64,000 bases of DNA, taken from Luteimicrobium album. GTDB taxonomy: Bacteria; Actinomycetota; Actinomycetes; Actinomycetales; Cellulomonadaceae. The stretch spans positions 3,534,001 to 3,598,000 of the forward strand of contig NZ_BSUK01000001.1 in the NCBI RefSeq assembly GCF_030161555.1, in the 5' to 3' direction. The notes beneath the pieces are model-generated. The model was not told the origin of the DNA, ran no database searches, and worked only from the letters and a program-made list of their open reading frames with translations. Within the stretch, counting starts at the first letter, position 1, and each line of letters starts with the position of its first letter. A program made the position numbers and the translations under genes. Below are positions 10,599 through 19,199 of this stretch, one piece after another.

Positions 10599-12122
10599 AT
10601 GACGGAGCAGCAGCCCTGGGGTGGGCAGGCCGGACGCGGGGCCGGACCGTGCGTCGTCGGGCCCGAGGAACCGTGCGACCTCGACGAGCTGCGCACCCTC
10701 TTCCTGTTCGAGAAGCTCGACGACGACCAGCTCGTCTGGCTGTGCGAGCACGGGGCCGTGCAGCAGGTCGGGCCCGGCATGCTGCTGACCGAGGGCGACC
10801 CGGCGCTGTGCCTGTTCGTGCTGATCGACGGCGAGGTCGCCACGTACCGCCGGGTGGGCGACGACGACGTCGAGGTGAACCGTACGGACCTGCGCGGCGT
10901 CTACTCGGGTGCGTGGAGCGCGTACCTCGGGGACCGGGTGCCGCAGACCTACCAGCAGTCGCTACGCGTGCTGCGTCCCTCGCGGTTCTACGTGCTGTCC
11001 GCGGACGACTTCCGCGACCTCATGACGTCGTGGTTCCCCATGGCCGTCCACCTGCTCGAGGGGCTGTTCTTCGGGCAGAAGAGCACCGAGCGGGCCATCG
11101 GGCAGCGTGAGCGGCTGCTCGCGCTGGGGTCGCTCTCGGCGGGGCTCACGCACGAGCTCAACAACCCCGCAGCGGCCGCCTCCCGCGCGACCGCGACGCT
11201 GCGCGAGCGGGTGGCCGGCATGCGGCACAAACTGTCCTTCATCGCCGCAGGGCCGTACGACCGCACGAGCATCGCGACGCTCATCCAGCTCCAGGAGGAG
11301 GCGGTCCAGCACCTGCACGACGCCGCAGCCGAGGGCACGGCACCGAGCCCGCTCGAGGCGTCGGACCGCGAGGACGAGCTGGTCGACTGGTTCGACGGGC
11401 ACGGGCTGCGCGCCGGCTGGGACCTCGCGCCCGCGTTCGTCCAGGCGGGCATCGACGGGCCGTGGCTCGACAAGGTCGCGGCGCTCGTCGCTCCGGACGC
11501 GCTCGACGGCGCAGTCCGCTGGATCGGCTACACGCTGGAGACCGAGCAGCTCATGGGCGAGATCGAGGACGCCACCACGCGCATCTCCACGCTGGTCGCC
11601 GCCGCGAAGCAGTACTCGCAGATCGGGCGCGCCCCCGAGGGGCGGGCGGACCTGCACGAGCTGCTCGACTCGACGCTCGTCATGCTCGAGCACGCCCTCG
11701 GACCCGGCATCGACGTCGTCCGGCACTACGACCGCGCGCTCCCGCCCGTGCCGGTCTACGCGGCGGAGCTCAACCAGGTGTGGACCAACATCGTCGACAA
11801 CGCCGCGCAGGCCATGGGCGGCCGCGACGGGTCGGGCACGCTCACCGTCACGACGAGGCGCGCACCCGACGCACCCGACGACGCCGTGGAGGTCGAGATC
11901 GGCGACACCGGACCCGGGATCCCTGCCGACGTCCTGCCCCGCATCTTCGAGCCGTTCTTCACGACGAAGCCCGTCGGCTCGGGGACCGGCCTCGGCCTCG
12001 ACATCGCGTGGCGGATCGTCGTCACCAAGCACCACGGCGACCTGCGGGTCACGTCGGAGCCCGGGAGCACCCGGTTCGTCGTCCGCCTCCCGCTCACGGA
12101 CCCGAACCCGGACTCCGCCTGA
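10599..12122 (+). CDS. Sensor histidine kinase with N-terminal cyclic-nucleotide-binding-type domain
   Basis: A soluble 507 aa kinase with no membrane segment. Residues about 30-150 form a cNMP-binding-like beta-barrel (LRTLFLFEKLDDDQLVWLCE, then LLTEGDPALCLFVLIDGEV). The phosphorylated His is H185 in AGLTHELNNPAAA. The ATPase domain shows the N box WTNIVDNAAQAMGG, G1 GDTGPGIP and G2 GSGTGLGLDIAW. It is co-transcribed with the receiver-flavoreductase 25 nt upstream and is its obvious partner. What the N-terminal domain binds cannot be read from sequence; it may sense a nucleotide or only act as a scaffold. The stop codon lies inside a long shared terminator hairpin. Confidence 0.88.
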   Translation: MTEQQPWGGQAGRGAGPCVVGPEEPCDLDELRTLFLFEKLDDDQLVWLCEHGAVQQVGPGMLLTEGDPALCLFVLIDGEVATYRRVGDDDVEVNRTDLRGVYSGAWSAYLGDRVPQTYQQSLRVLRPSRFYVLSADDFRDLMTSWFPMAVHLLEGLFFGQKSTERAIGQRERLLALGSLSAGLTHELNNPAAAASRATATLRERVAGMRHKLSFIAAGPYDRTSIATLIQLQEEAVQHLHDAAAEGTAPSPLEASDREDELVDWFDGHGLRAGWDLAPAFVQAGIDGPWLDKVAALVAPDALDGAVRWIGYTLETEQLMGEIEDATTRISTLVAAAKQYSQIGRAPEGRADLHELLDSTLVMLEHALGPGIDVVRHYDRALPPVPVYAAELNQVWTNIVDNAAQAMGGRDGSGTLTVTTRRAPDAPDDAVEVEIGDTGPGIPADVLPRIFEPFFTTKPVGSGTGLGLDIAWRIVVTKHHGDLRVTSEPGSTRFVVRLPLTDPNPDSA

Positions 12123-12162
12123 CCGCGAAGCAGGCCTCCCGGAGGCCGACTTCGCGGTCAGG
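12118..12162. terminator. Bidirectional hairpin terminator between convergent genes
   Basis: CCTGACCGCGAAG pairs perfectly with CTTCGCGGTCAGG (13 bp), and the loop holds a second hairpin GGCCTC/GAGGCC. It serves the sensor kinase and, read the other way, the LLM oxidoreductase ending at 12169. Confidence 0.75.
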
Positions 12163-12168
12163 ATGAGG

Positions 12169-13040
12169 TCAGAGGTCGCGGACCGGGGCGACGGCAGGGG
12201 TGACCGCGTCGCGCACCCACGCCGCGAGGGGCGTCGCCGGCGGGCGCAGGATCACGGTGTCGACGCCGAGGTCGGCGAACCCGCGCATCTCCTCGACGAA
12301 CCCGTCGACGTCACCGGTGAGCAGCTTCTCGCCGCCGTGGAGCGTGGTGACCCGGATCTCGGCGGGGTCGCGGCCGACGTCCTCGCAGTGGCGGTGCAGC
12401 ACGTCGAGCTTGTGCTGCAGCTCGTCCGGGGTCGAGCCGAAGATGTTGCAGGCGTCCGCGTACTGCGCGACGAGGCGCAGCGTCTTCTTCTCCCCGGACC
12501 CCCGATCATGATCTCCGGCTTGCTCAGGGGCTGCGGCGAGCAGAGGGTCTCGCCGAGCTGGTAGTGGGCGCCGTCGAACGGGCCGTCGTTCTCCGGGTCG
12601 AACATCTGCCGCGCGATCTGGACGGTCTCCTCGAGCCGCTCGAAGCGCTCCTTGAGGGGCGGGAAGGGCACACCCAGCGCGGCGTGCTCCTCCCCGTACC
12701 AGGCGGCGCCGATGCCGAGCGTCCCGCGGCCGCCAGCGAGCACGTCGAGCGTCGCGACGGTCTTGGCGAGGAGTCCGGGGTAGCGGTAGGTCACGCCCGT
12801 GACGAGGGCGCCGAGCTGCACCGTCTCGGTGCGGGCGGCGAGGAAACCGAGGGTCGTGTACGCCTCGAGCATCGGGTCGGACGCCGGGAACCCCGCACGG
12901 ACCATCTGGAACCAGTGGTCCATGACGGACAGCCAGCCGAGGCCGGCCTCCTCGGCGGCGTCCGCCGTGTCGAGGAGCTCCTGACGCAGGGCAGGGGCAG
13001 GAACCGAGTCGAACCGCATGAGGTGAGCACCGAGTCGCAT
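12169..13040 (-). CDS. LLM-class F420-dependent oxidoreductase, one frameshift
   Basis: A luciferase-like TIM-barrel oxidoreductase of about 290 aa, probably F420-dependent given the actinobacterial context. LGAHLMRFDSVP, GLGWLSVMDHWFQM, GVTYRYPGLLAKTVATLDVL and GGRGTLGIGAAWYGEEHAALG match the family. A missing G in the run at 12499-12503 breaks it at MIGGSGEKKTLRLVAQYAD. ATG 13040 starts the conserved N-terminus; an in-frame GTG at 13055 would add MKHRD. An 18-bp perfect palindrome at 13056-13073 abuts the 5' end and probably binds a regulator. Substrate unknown. Confidence 0.83.
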
Positions 13041-13055
13041 GTCTCGATGCTTCAC

Positions 13056-13073
13056 CTTCGAGCGCGCTCGAAG
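13056..13073. promoter_or_regulatory. 18-bp perfect palindrome, probable operator
   Basis: CTTCGAGCGCGCTCGAAG is self-complementary over all 18 bases and lies in the gap between the LLM gene and the divergent phosphotransferase. Its form fits a TetR-type dimer site, but no such regulator gene is adjacent. Confidence 0.5.
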
Positions 13074-13140
13074 TCAAGCGGTCGGACCCGTCGGCGTATC
13101 CGGGTGACAGCGGCGGCCGCGGTGAGGACGATGGCCGGTG

Positions 13141-13890
13141 ATGGATGCCGAAGAGGTGGAGGTCGTGGTCGCCCACAGCCAGCGCGCGACGCTGCGGGTG
13201 GGCGACGTGTTCCTGAAGGTCGACGGCGACCCGGCGCACGCCGCGGTCGAGGTGCGAGCGATGTCGATGGCGCCCGTACCGACCCCGACGATCCGGTGGC
13301 ACGAGCCGCCCGTGCTCGCGATCGCCGCGGTACACGGCCGGGAGCTCGGCCGGCTCGGCGAACCGTCGTCGGCGTCGCCCGAGGCATGGAGGGCCACCGG
13401 CGCGACCGTCCGCCGGCTGCACGACGCGCCGTTGCCGCCGTGGCCGGGCCGCGGGCTCGACGACGTGGTGCGGGAGCTCGACGCCGAGTGCACCTGGCTC
13501 CTTGCGCACGACGTGCTGCCGACGGAGGTGATCCGACGCAACCGGGAGATCGCCGAGGCCGCGCTCCGGCCGTGGCGCCCGGTGTTCGTCCACGGCGACC
13601 TGCAGCCCTGCCACGTGTTCGTCGACGGCGACGAGGTCACCGGGGTGATCGACTGGTCCGAGGCTGCGCCGGGCGACGCCATGTTCGACCTCGCCGTCCT
13701 GACGCTCGGGCACGAGGAGCGCCTCGACGACCTGCTCGCGGGCTACGGCCCCGACGCGGACCGTGACGTCATCCGGGCCTGGTGGTCGCTGCGCAGCCTG
13801 GTGGCGTCGCGGTGGCTGATCGAGCACGGCTTCGACCCCGGCGCGCCGGGGTGCGAGCTCGACGTGCTCCGGTCCCGCATGCGGGACTAG
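13141..13890 (+). CDS. Aminoglycoside-phosphotransferase-like (APH family) kinase
   Basis: A 249 aa protein with the APH/choline-kinase fold. The catalytic loop is HGDLQPCHVFVDGDEVTGVI followed by DW (DWSEAAPGDAMFDLA), matching the HGDxxxxN...DxD pattern except that the metal-binding Asn is His. The N-lobe is short (VGDVFLKVDGDPAHAAVEVRAM gives the Lys). Substrate unknown; such proteins phosphorylate antibiotics, sugars or small metabolites. A GTG codon lies directly before ATG 13141 and either could start it. The stop overlaps the stop of the convergent membrane protein through a shared CTAG. Confidence 0.75.
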   Translation: MDAEEVEVVVAHSQRATLRVGDVFLKVDGDPAHAAVEVRAMSMAPVPTPTIRWHEPPVLAIAAVHGRELGRLGEPSSASPEAWRATGATVRRLHDAPLPPWPGRGLDDVVRELDAECTWLLAHDVLPTEVIRRNREIAEAALRPWRPVFVHGDLQPCHVFVDGDEVTGVIDWSEAAPGDAMFDLAVLTLGHEERLDDLLAGYGPDADRDVIRAWWSLRSLVASRWLIEHGFDPGAPGCELDVLRSRMRD

Positions 13891-14294
13891 CGTCCGTCGT
13901 CGGCCGGGACCTTGATGAGCACCCCGGCGACGACGAACAGGGCCGCGACGAGCAGCTGCACGATCCCCCACCACGTGCCGTGGAGGTGGAACGCGACCAC
14001 GGGATTCCACAGCACCACGGCGGCGGCGAGCGGCAGCACCCACACGAACGCCTTCGCCTGCACCGCGAACACCATCATGATGAGCGCGAGGATCGCGACC
14101 ACGTAGCGGATCACCGTGAACCCGCCCGACGACGACGAGAACCCCGTCCCGACGAGCGTCGCGATCCCGCCGAGGATCCCGGGGACGAGCGCGGACCGCA
14201 GGGTGCCGTCGTCGCCGTACCGGTCGGCGGGCCGCCCGCCGGGGCGGCTCCCCGGCGCGGGGCTGGACGGACGGCGGGGAGGGTTCGGGCTCAC
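13887..14294 (-). CDS. Four-helix membrane protein, DUF6804-like
   Basis: 135 aa. A Pro/Arg-rich cytoplasmic tail of about 35 residues precedes four hydrophobic helices (ALVPGILGGIATLVGTG; YVVAILALIMMVFAV; VWVLPLAAAVVLWNP; GIVQLLVAALFVVAGVLI). It resembles small actinobacterial DUF6804 proteins; function unknown. GTG 14294 is favoured because TAGGCT lies 6 nt upstream, giving a leaderless transcript. Confidence 0.65.
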   Translation of the reverse strand: MSPNPPRRPSSPAPGSRPGGRPADRYGDDGTLRSALVPGILGGIATLVGTGFSSSSGGFTVIRYVVAILALIMMVFAVQAKAFVWVLPLAAAVVLWNPVVAFHLHGTWWGIVQLLVAALFVVAGVLIKVPADDGR

Positions 14295-14300
14295 GCCCTG

Positions 14301-14306
14301 AGCCTA
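14301..14306 (-). promoter_or_regulatory. -10 box for the DUF6804-like gene, probable leaderless start
   Basis: TAGGCT on the minus strand ends 6 nt before GTG 14294. Confidence 0.5.
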
Positions 14307-14367
14307 ACCAGCCGGACCGGGCTTTCCGACCCGGTACCGGTACGCGCGTACCACGGAGGATGCCGGG

Positions 14368-14769
14368 ATGCCACGCCGTGACCCTGCCGGAAGCCGCGCG
14401 TCGTCCGGTCGGATCGCGCACGTCTACCTGCTCGTCACGGTGCTCGTCGTCGCCGCGAACCTGCGCGGCGCCATCACGACCGTCGGGCCCGTGATCGACG
14501 ACATCGGCGACGACACCGGCCTGTCCGCCGGTGCGCTCGGGCTGCTCGGGGCCGTGCCCCTCCTGACGTTCGCGCTCGTCTCCCCGCTCGTCCACTCGCT
14601 CGCGCGCCGTCTGGGCGCCGAGCCCGCGGTCGGGCTCGCCCTGTGGGTGCTCACCGTCGGGCCCGTGCTGCACCGCCAGAACGTCCAGCGCCTGGTCGCC
14701 GCCGGGGTCCTCGCGGGCCGCGACCGCTACGCCGGCGAGCCCGTCGCGCCCGCGCGTGCGACCGCGTAG
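14368..14769 (+). pseudogene. Truncated CynX/NimT-type MFS transporter
   Basis: The first 95 or so residues match the N-terminus of CynX/NimT-like major facilitator transporters: AANLRGAITTVGPVIDD, then GALGLLGAVPLLTFALVSPL and a third helix. A full transporter has about 400 residues and 12 helices, but similarity ends near position 14655. The remaining 35 codons, up to the stop at 14769, look unrelated and overlap the end of the WYL gene. No other frame restores the missing helices before that gene, so this is a deletion remnant or an assembly deletion. It cannot act as a transporter. Confidence 0.65.
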
Positions 14770-15711
14770 CGGCGCACGAGCTCGGACCCGATCCGGGCGA
14801 GCGCGGCGCGCACCGCAGGCGGGTCCTCGATGTCGAGCAGGGCGCCCCAGCCCGCGAGGTGCCGCGCGAGGTCCAGGGGCGTCGGGTCGGCGACCCGCAC
14901 GCGTGCCCGACCGTCCGGGGCGTCGTCGAGCACGCGCAGGTGGCGGCCGAACTGCGTCCGGAGCACCGGCACGTAGCGCCGGTCGACGACGACCGTCGCC
15001 CACGTCCGGGACCGCCGCTCCTCGACCTCGGCCACGACGGCGGCCCACTCGCGGGCGACGTCGAGGTCGGGCGGCCTCTCGAACGTCCGACCGGTCGCCT
15101 CGGCCTCGACGACCCGGTCGAGCCGGAACGTCCGCCTCCCGCGCTCGGTCCCCGCCACGAGGTAGGAGACGCCGTCCTTGTCGACGAGCCCCCACGGCTC
15201 GACGGTCCGCTCGGACCGCGCGCCCGCGTGGTTCGCGTACACGAGCCGGAGCGCGACCCGGTCGACGACCGCGCGCCGGACGACGTCCAGACCCGGCGGC
15301 TCGCCGGGCGCCGGTGCGGCCCCCACGCGAGGGGATCGACGGCGACGGCGTCCGCGGCGGCCTCGGCGTGCGCGCGGAAGGTCGCCGGCAGTGCCTGGAC
15401 GACCTTGCGGAGCGCGCGGCGCGCGGCGTCGTCGGGCGCGCTCCCCCGACCCGCCGCCCCGACCAGGAGGAACAGGGCGCGCGCCTCCTCGGCCGTCAGC
15501 CCCGTGAGATCCGTCCGCGCTCCCCCGACGAGCTGCCACCCGCCGCCCGCCCCGGCTGCGGGTAGACGGGGACGCCGGCCGACGAGAGCGCTTCCAGGTC
15601 GCGCCGGGTCGTCGCGACCGAGACCTCGAGCTCGGCGGCCAGCTCGCCCGCGGTGGCACGGCCCCGCGACTGCAGGAGCAGGAGGGTCGCGACGAGCCGG
15701 TCCGCGCGCAT
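14727..15711 (-). CDS. DeoR/WYL-domain transcriptional regulator, two frameshifts
   Basis: About 328 aa after repair. The N-terminal helix-turn-helix reads MRADRLVATLLLLQSRGR, then ATAGELAAELEVSVATTRRD. It is followed by GLTAEEARALFLL and a C-terminal WYL ligand-binding domain (LRLVYANHAGARSERTVEPW, GVSYLVAGTERGRRTFRLDR). Missing G bases at about 15545-15548 and 15320-15324 split the middle. It is divergent from a VOC-family gene, and a perfect 9-bp inverted repeat between them (15732-15754) is its likely operator. It probably represses itself and the VOC gene. Confidence 0.85.
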
Positions 15712-15731
15712 GCTCTCGATCCTCTCCCGAA

Positions 15732-15754
15732 AAGTGCTCAGACGGTGAGCACTT
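15732..15754. promoter_or_regulatory. Probable WYL-regulator operator
   Basis: AAGTGCTCA-gacgg-TGAGCACTT is a perfect 9-bp inverted repeat with a 5-nt spacer. It lies 20 nt before the regulator start and about 60 nt before the VOC gene. Confidence 0.65.
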
Positions 15755-15812
15755 CAGCCGACAGCATGGAACACGTACCCGAGATGAAGCCCATCGAGGA
15801 AGGCGAACGACC

Positions 15813-16235
15813 ATGCTGCGAGGACTCACGACCATCACCTACACCGCCGACGACGTCGCCGCCGCCCGCGACTGGTACGCGGCGCTGCTCGGTCAGGAGG
15901 CGTACTTCGCCCAGCCCGCCGAGGGCGCGCCCGCCTACGTGGAGTTCCGCGTCGGCGCGGACGAGGACGAGCTCGGCATCATGGACCGCCGGTACGCGGC
16001 CCCGGCCACCCGGGACGCCGGGGCGGGCTCGGGTGCGACGGTCTACTGGGCCGTCGACGACGTCGAGGCGACCCTGACCCGGCTGGCCGAGCTCGGCGCC
16101 ACGCCGCACGAGCCGCGCACCGAGCGCGGGCCCGGCTTCGTCACCGCATCCGTGCTCGACCCCTTCGGCAACGTGCTCGGTGTGATGGAGAACCGGCACT
16201 TCGACGTCCTCGCCGCCCGCCGGGCGGCGGGCTGA
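15813..16235 (+). CDS. VOC-family (glyoxalase/bleomycin-resistance fold) protein
   Basis: A 140 aa protein with the two-module VOC fold: MLRGLTTITYTADDVAAARD, DWYAALLGQEAYF, AYVEFRVGADEDELGIMD, then VYWAVDDVEATLTRLAELG and FVTASVLDPFGNVLGVMEN. GAGGAAGG lies about 10 nt before ATG 15813. The adjacent divergent WYL regulator suggests inducible control by a small molecule. VOC proteins detoxify or bind many substrates, so no reaction is assigned. Confidence 0.85.
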   Translation: MLRGLTTITYTADDVAAARDWYAALLGQEAYFAQPAEGAPAYVEFRVGADEDELGIMDRRYAAPATRDAGAGSGATVYWAVDDVEATLTRLAELGATPHEPRTERGPGFVTASVLDPFGNVLGVMENRHFDVLAARRAAG

Positions 16236-16253
16236 GACGCCGGCCAGGACCCC

Positions 16254-17101
16254 TCATCGTGGCCGGGCGTCCTCGAGCAGCGCGGCCATCCGGTCCCGGG
16301 TCGGCGAGCCGTCCGCAGCGAGGTAGACCACGACGTGCGCGTCGGGCAGGTCGGCGGGCACGAGCTCGTGGTGCTCGAACGCGAGCTCCCCCGCGACCGG
16401 GTGGGTGAACCGGCGCTCGCGGGACGCGAACCGCTCGACCCGGTGGTCGGCCCACGCGCGGGCGAAGTCCTCGCTCTCGGCCCGCAGCCGCCCGACGAGC
16501 GCCACGTGCTCGGGCAGCGCGAGCCGGGGCCGGCCTGGGCCCGGTACTCGGCGAGGAACCGCCGGCTCGTGGTCTCCCAGTCGGGCAGGAGGGCACGGTC
16601 GTCGGGATCCGTGAAGATGACGAGCAGGAGGTTGCGGTCCTCGGGCGCCATGGCGGCGACGTTGGGGTAGAGCACCTCGTACGCGCGGTTCCAGCCGACG
16701 ATCGCCCAGTCGGGTGCGAGCGCGAACGCCGGGGACGGCGCCTGGGCGTCGAGGAACCGCTGCAGGTGCGCGGGGATCTCCTGGGGCGCGACGGCCGCGG
16801 CGGCCGGTGCCGGCGCGTACCCGGCGAGCGAGAGCACGTACTCGTGCTCGGCGGCCGACAGGCGCATGGTCACGGCCAGCGCGTCGAGGACCTGCCGGGA
16901 GGGGTTGATCTCGCGGCCCTGCTCGAGCCACGTGTACCAGGTGATGCTCACCCCGGCCCGGGCCGCGACCTCCTCGCGGCGCAGCCCCGTCGTGCGCCCG
17001 CGCGTGACGGGCGGCAGGTCGTGCTCGGCCCGGTCGAGCTGCTCGCGCCGCGCGCGGAGGAACGCGCCGAGCTCCTTGCGCCGCTCGGTGTCGCCGCTCA
17101 C
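16254..17101 (-). CDS. MmyB-like XRE-family transcriptional regulator, one frameshift
   Basis: About 282 aa after repair. An N-terminal helix-turn-helix (ELGAFLRARREQLDRAEHDL, TTGLRREEVAARAGVSITW, YTWLEQGREINPS) is followed by the MmyB-type PAS-like ligand domain (FLDAQAPSPAFALAPDWAIV, GWNRAYEVLYP, NLLLVIFTDPDDRALLPDWE). A missing C at 16526-16529 breaks it before RLALPEHVALVGRLRAESE. The conserved C-terminus LAFEHHELVPADLPDAHVVV is in the second frame. It is divergent from ilvD with a perfect inverted repeat between them; members of this family often control the neighbouring gene. Confidence 0.87.
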
Positions 17102-17140
17102 GTCGCCTGCTCTCTCACTCCACCAGACTACGAGCGCGAC

Positions 17141-17161
17141 GCTAGTAGTCCCACTACTAGC
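17141..17161. promoter_or_regulatory. Probable MmyB-regulator operator upstream of ilvD
   Basis: GCTAGTAGT-ccc-ACTACTAGC is a perfect 9-bp inverted repeat with a 3-nt spacer. It is 40 nt before the regulator start and 48 nt before the ilvD ATG, so it can control both. Confidence 0.7.
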
Positions 17162-17209
17162 ACCAACGCCGTCTTCCGGTTCCTGGGATTGCCGTGAGGG
17201 AATGTGACC

Positions 17210-19081
17210 ATGCCCTCGCTCCGTTCTCGCACCGTCACCCATGGCCGCAACATGGCCGGCGCCCGCGCACTGATGCGCGCGTCCGGCGTCGCGTCGAGCG
17301 ACATCGGGAAGCCGATCGTCGCCGTCGCGAACTCGTTCACCGAGTTCGTGCCCGGCCACACCCACCTCCAGCCCGTCGGCCGCATCGTCTCGGAGGCCAT
17401 CCAGGCCGCGGGCGCGATCGCCCGCGAGTTCAACACGATCGCCGTCGACGACGGCATCGCGATGGGCCACGGCGGCATGCTCTACTCGCTGCCCAGCCGC
17501 GACCTCATCGCCGACTCCGTCGAGTACATGGTCAACGCGCACTGCGCCGATGCGCTCGTGTGCATCTCGAACTGCGACAAGATCACGCCCGGCATGCTCA
17601 TGGCCGCGCTGCGCCTCAACATCCCGACCATCTTCGTCTCGGGCGGCCCCATGGAGGCCGGGCGCGCGACGCTCGTTGACGGCACCGTGCGCAAGCTCGA
17701 CCTCATCGACGCCATGACGAATGCGGTGTCCGACGCGGTGTCCGACGCCGACATGCTCCGCATCGAGGAGAACGCCTGCCCGACGTGCGGGTCGTGCTCC
17801 GGAATGTTCACCGCCAACTCGATGAACTGCCTCACCGAGGCCATCGGCCTCTCGCTGCCCGGCAACGGCTCCGTCCTCGCGACGCACACCGCGCGTCGTG
17901 CGCTGTACGAGGACGCGGGCCGGACCGTCGTCGAGATCGCGAAGCGCTACTACGAGGACGACGACGACTCCGTCCTGCCCCGCTCCGTCGCCACCCCCGA
18001 GGCGTTCGGCAACGCGATGGCGCTCGACATCGCGATGGGCGGCTCGACGAACACGATCCTGCACCTGCTCGCCGCGGCCCAGGAGGCCGAGGTCGACTTC
18101 GGTCTGACCGACATGGACGCGCTCTCGCGCCGCGTCCCGTGCCTCGCGAAGGTCGCGCCGAACGTCGCGCCGCAGGGCACGTATTACATGGAGGACGTGC
18201 ACCGCGCAGGAGGCATCCCCGCGATCCTCGGCGAGCTGTACCGCGGCGGGCTGCTCAACGACGACGTCCACGCGGTGCACTCCGGCTCGATCAAGGAGTG
18301 GCTGGACGACTGGGACGTGCGCGGCGGGTCCGCCACGGACGAGGCCGTCGACCTGTGGCACGCGGCCCCCGGCGGGCAGCGCTCGGCGACGGCGTTCTCG
18401 CAGTCGGAGCGGTGGGAGTCGCTCGACACCGACGCCGCGACCGGCTGCATCCGCGACGTCGCGCACGCCTACTCCAAGGACGGCGGCCTGGCGGTGCTGC
18501 GCGGCAACCTCGCCGTCGACGGCGCCGTCGTGAAGACCGCGGGCGTCGACGAGTCGATCTGGACGTTCGAGGGTCCCGCGGTGGTCTGCGAGTCGCAGGA
18601 GGAGGCCGTCGAGAAGATCCTCGCCAAGCAGGTCAAGGCCGGCGACGTCGTCGTCATCCGCTACGAGGGCCCCAAGGGCGGCCCCGGCATGCAGGAGATG
18701 CTCTACCCGACGTCGTTCCTCAAGGGCCGCGGCCTCGGCAAGGTGTGCGCGCTCGTGACGGACGGCCGGTTCTCCGGCGGCACGTCGGGCCTGTCGATCG
18801 GCCACGTCTCCCCCGAGGCCGCGTCGGGCGGCACGATCGCGCTCGTCGAGGACGGCGACCTGGTCCGCATCGACATCCCCACCCGCGCCATCGAGCTCCT
18901 CGTGCCCGACGACGTCCTCGCGGCCCGCCGTGAGGCCCTCGGCGAGCGGTACGCGCCGAAGGACCGTGTCCGCCCCGTGTCGGCGGCGCTCCGCGCGTAC
19001 GCCGCCCTCGCGACGTCGGCAGACAAGGGCGCCGTGCGCGACCTGAGCGTGCTCGAGAAGGTCGCCGCCGGCGAGCTCTGA
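17210..19081 (+). CDS. ilvD: Dihydroxy-acid dehydratase
   Basis: Dehydrates dihydroxy acids in valine, isoleucine and pantothenate synthesis; a cytoplasmic Fe-S enzyme. Full-length at 623 aa, with [43 protein letters not shown], the cluster ligands C122 in SNCDKITPG and C190-C196 in [11 protein letters not shown], and [20 protein letters not shown] near the C-terminus. It is close to the E. coli-type IlvD. ATG 17210 starts the family N-terminus; a GTG two codons earlier is possible. The gene stands alone and is divergent from an MmyB-like regulator, so it may be regulated separately from other branched-chain genes. Confidence 0.95.
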   Translation: MPSLRSRTVTHGRNMAGARALMRASGVASSDIGKPIVAVANSFTEFVPGHTHLQPVGRIVSEAIQAAGAIAREFNTIAVDDGIAMGHGGMLYSLPSRDLIADSVEYMVNAHCADALVCISNCDKITPGMLMAALRLNIPTIFVSGGPMEAGRATLVDGTVRKLDLIDAMTNAVSDAVSDADMLRIEENACPTCGSCSGMFTANSMNCLTEAIGLSLPGNGSVLATHTARRALYEDAGRTVVEIAKRYYEDDDDSVLPRSVATPEAFGNAMALDIAMGGSTNTILHLLAAAQEAEVDFGLTDMDALSRRVPCLAKVAPNVAPQGTYYMEDVHRAGGIPAILGELYRGGLLNDDVHAVHSGSIKEWLDDWDVRGGSATDEAVDLWHAAPGGQRSATAFSQSERWESLDTDAATGCIRDVAHAYSKDGGLAVLRGNLAVDGAVVKTAGVDESIWTFEGPAVVCESQEEAVEKILAKQVKAGDVVVIRYEGPKGGPGMQEMLYPTSFLKGRGLGKVCALVTDGRFSGGTSGLSIGHVSPEAASGGTIALVEDGDLVRIDIPTRAIELLVPDDVLAARREALGERYAPKDRVRPVSAALRAYAALATSADKGAVRDLSVLEKVAAGEL

Positions 19082-19092
19082 CCCGTCGCCCC

Positions 19093-19166
19093 ACCCTGGC
19101 CGCACGGCGTGGACCTGTCGTCCGCACACGTGCGGCCAGGGTGCTGCCCAGGGGCGCACCCTGGGG
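19093..19166. repeat. Overlapping, mutually exclusive hairpins between ilvD and the esterase
   Basis: ACCCTGGCCGCAC (19093-19105) pairs perfectly with GTGCGGCCAGGGT (19130-19142). The last part of that second arm, CCAGGGTGC (19136-19144), can instead pair with GCACCCTGG (19156-19164). A third option joins CCCAGGG (19148-19154) with CCCTGGG (19160-19166). The first hairpin can end ilvD transcripts. The alternative pairing 36 nt before the esterase start could act as an attenuator, which is inference. Confidence 0.5.
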
Positions 19167-19199
19167 CGAGCCCCCGCCACCCACGGGAGCGTGGGCGTC

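Noticed and set aside
13056..13073. LexA (SOS) box
   Set aside because: The actinobacterial SOS box needs CGAAC-N4-GTTCG; this palindrome has CGAG-N4-CTCG.
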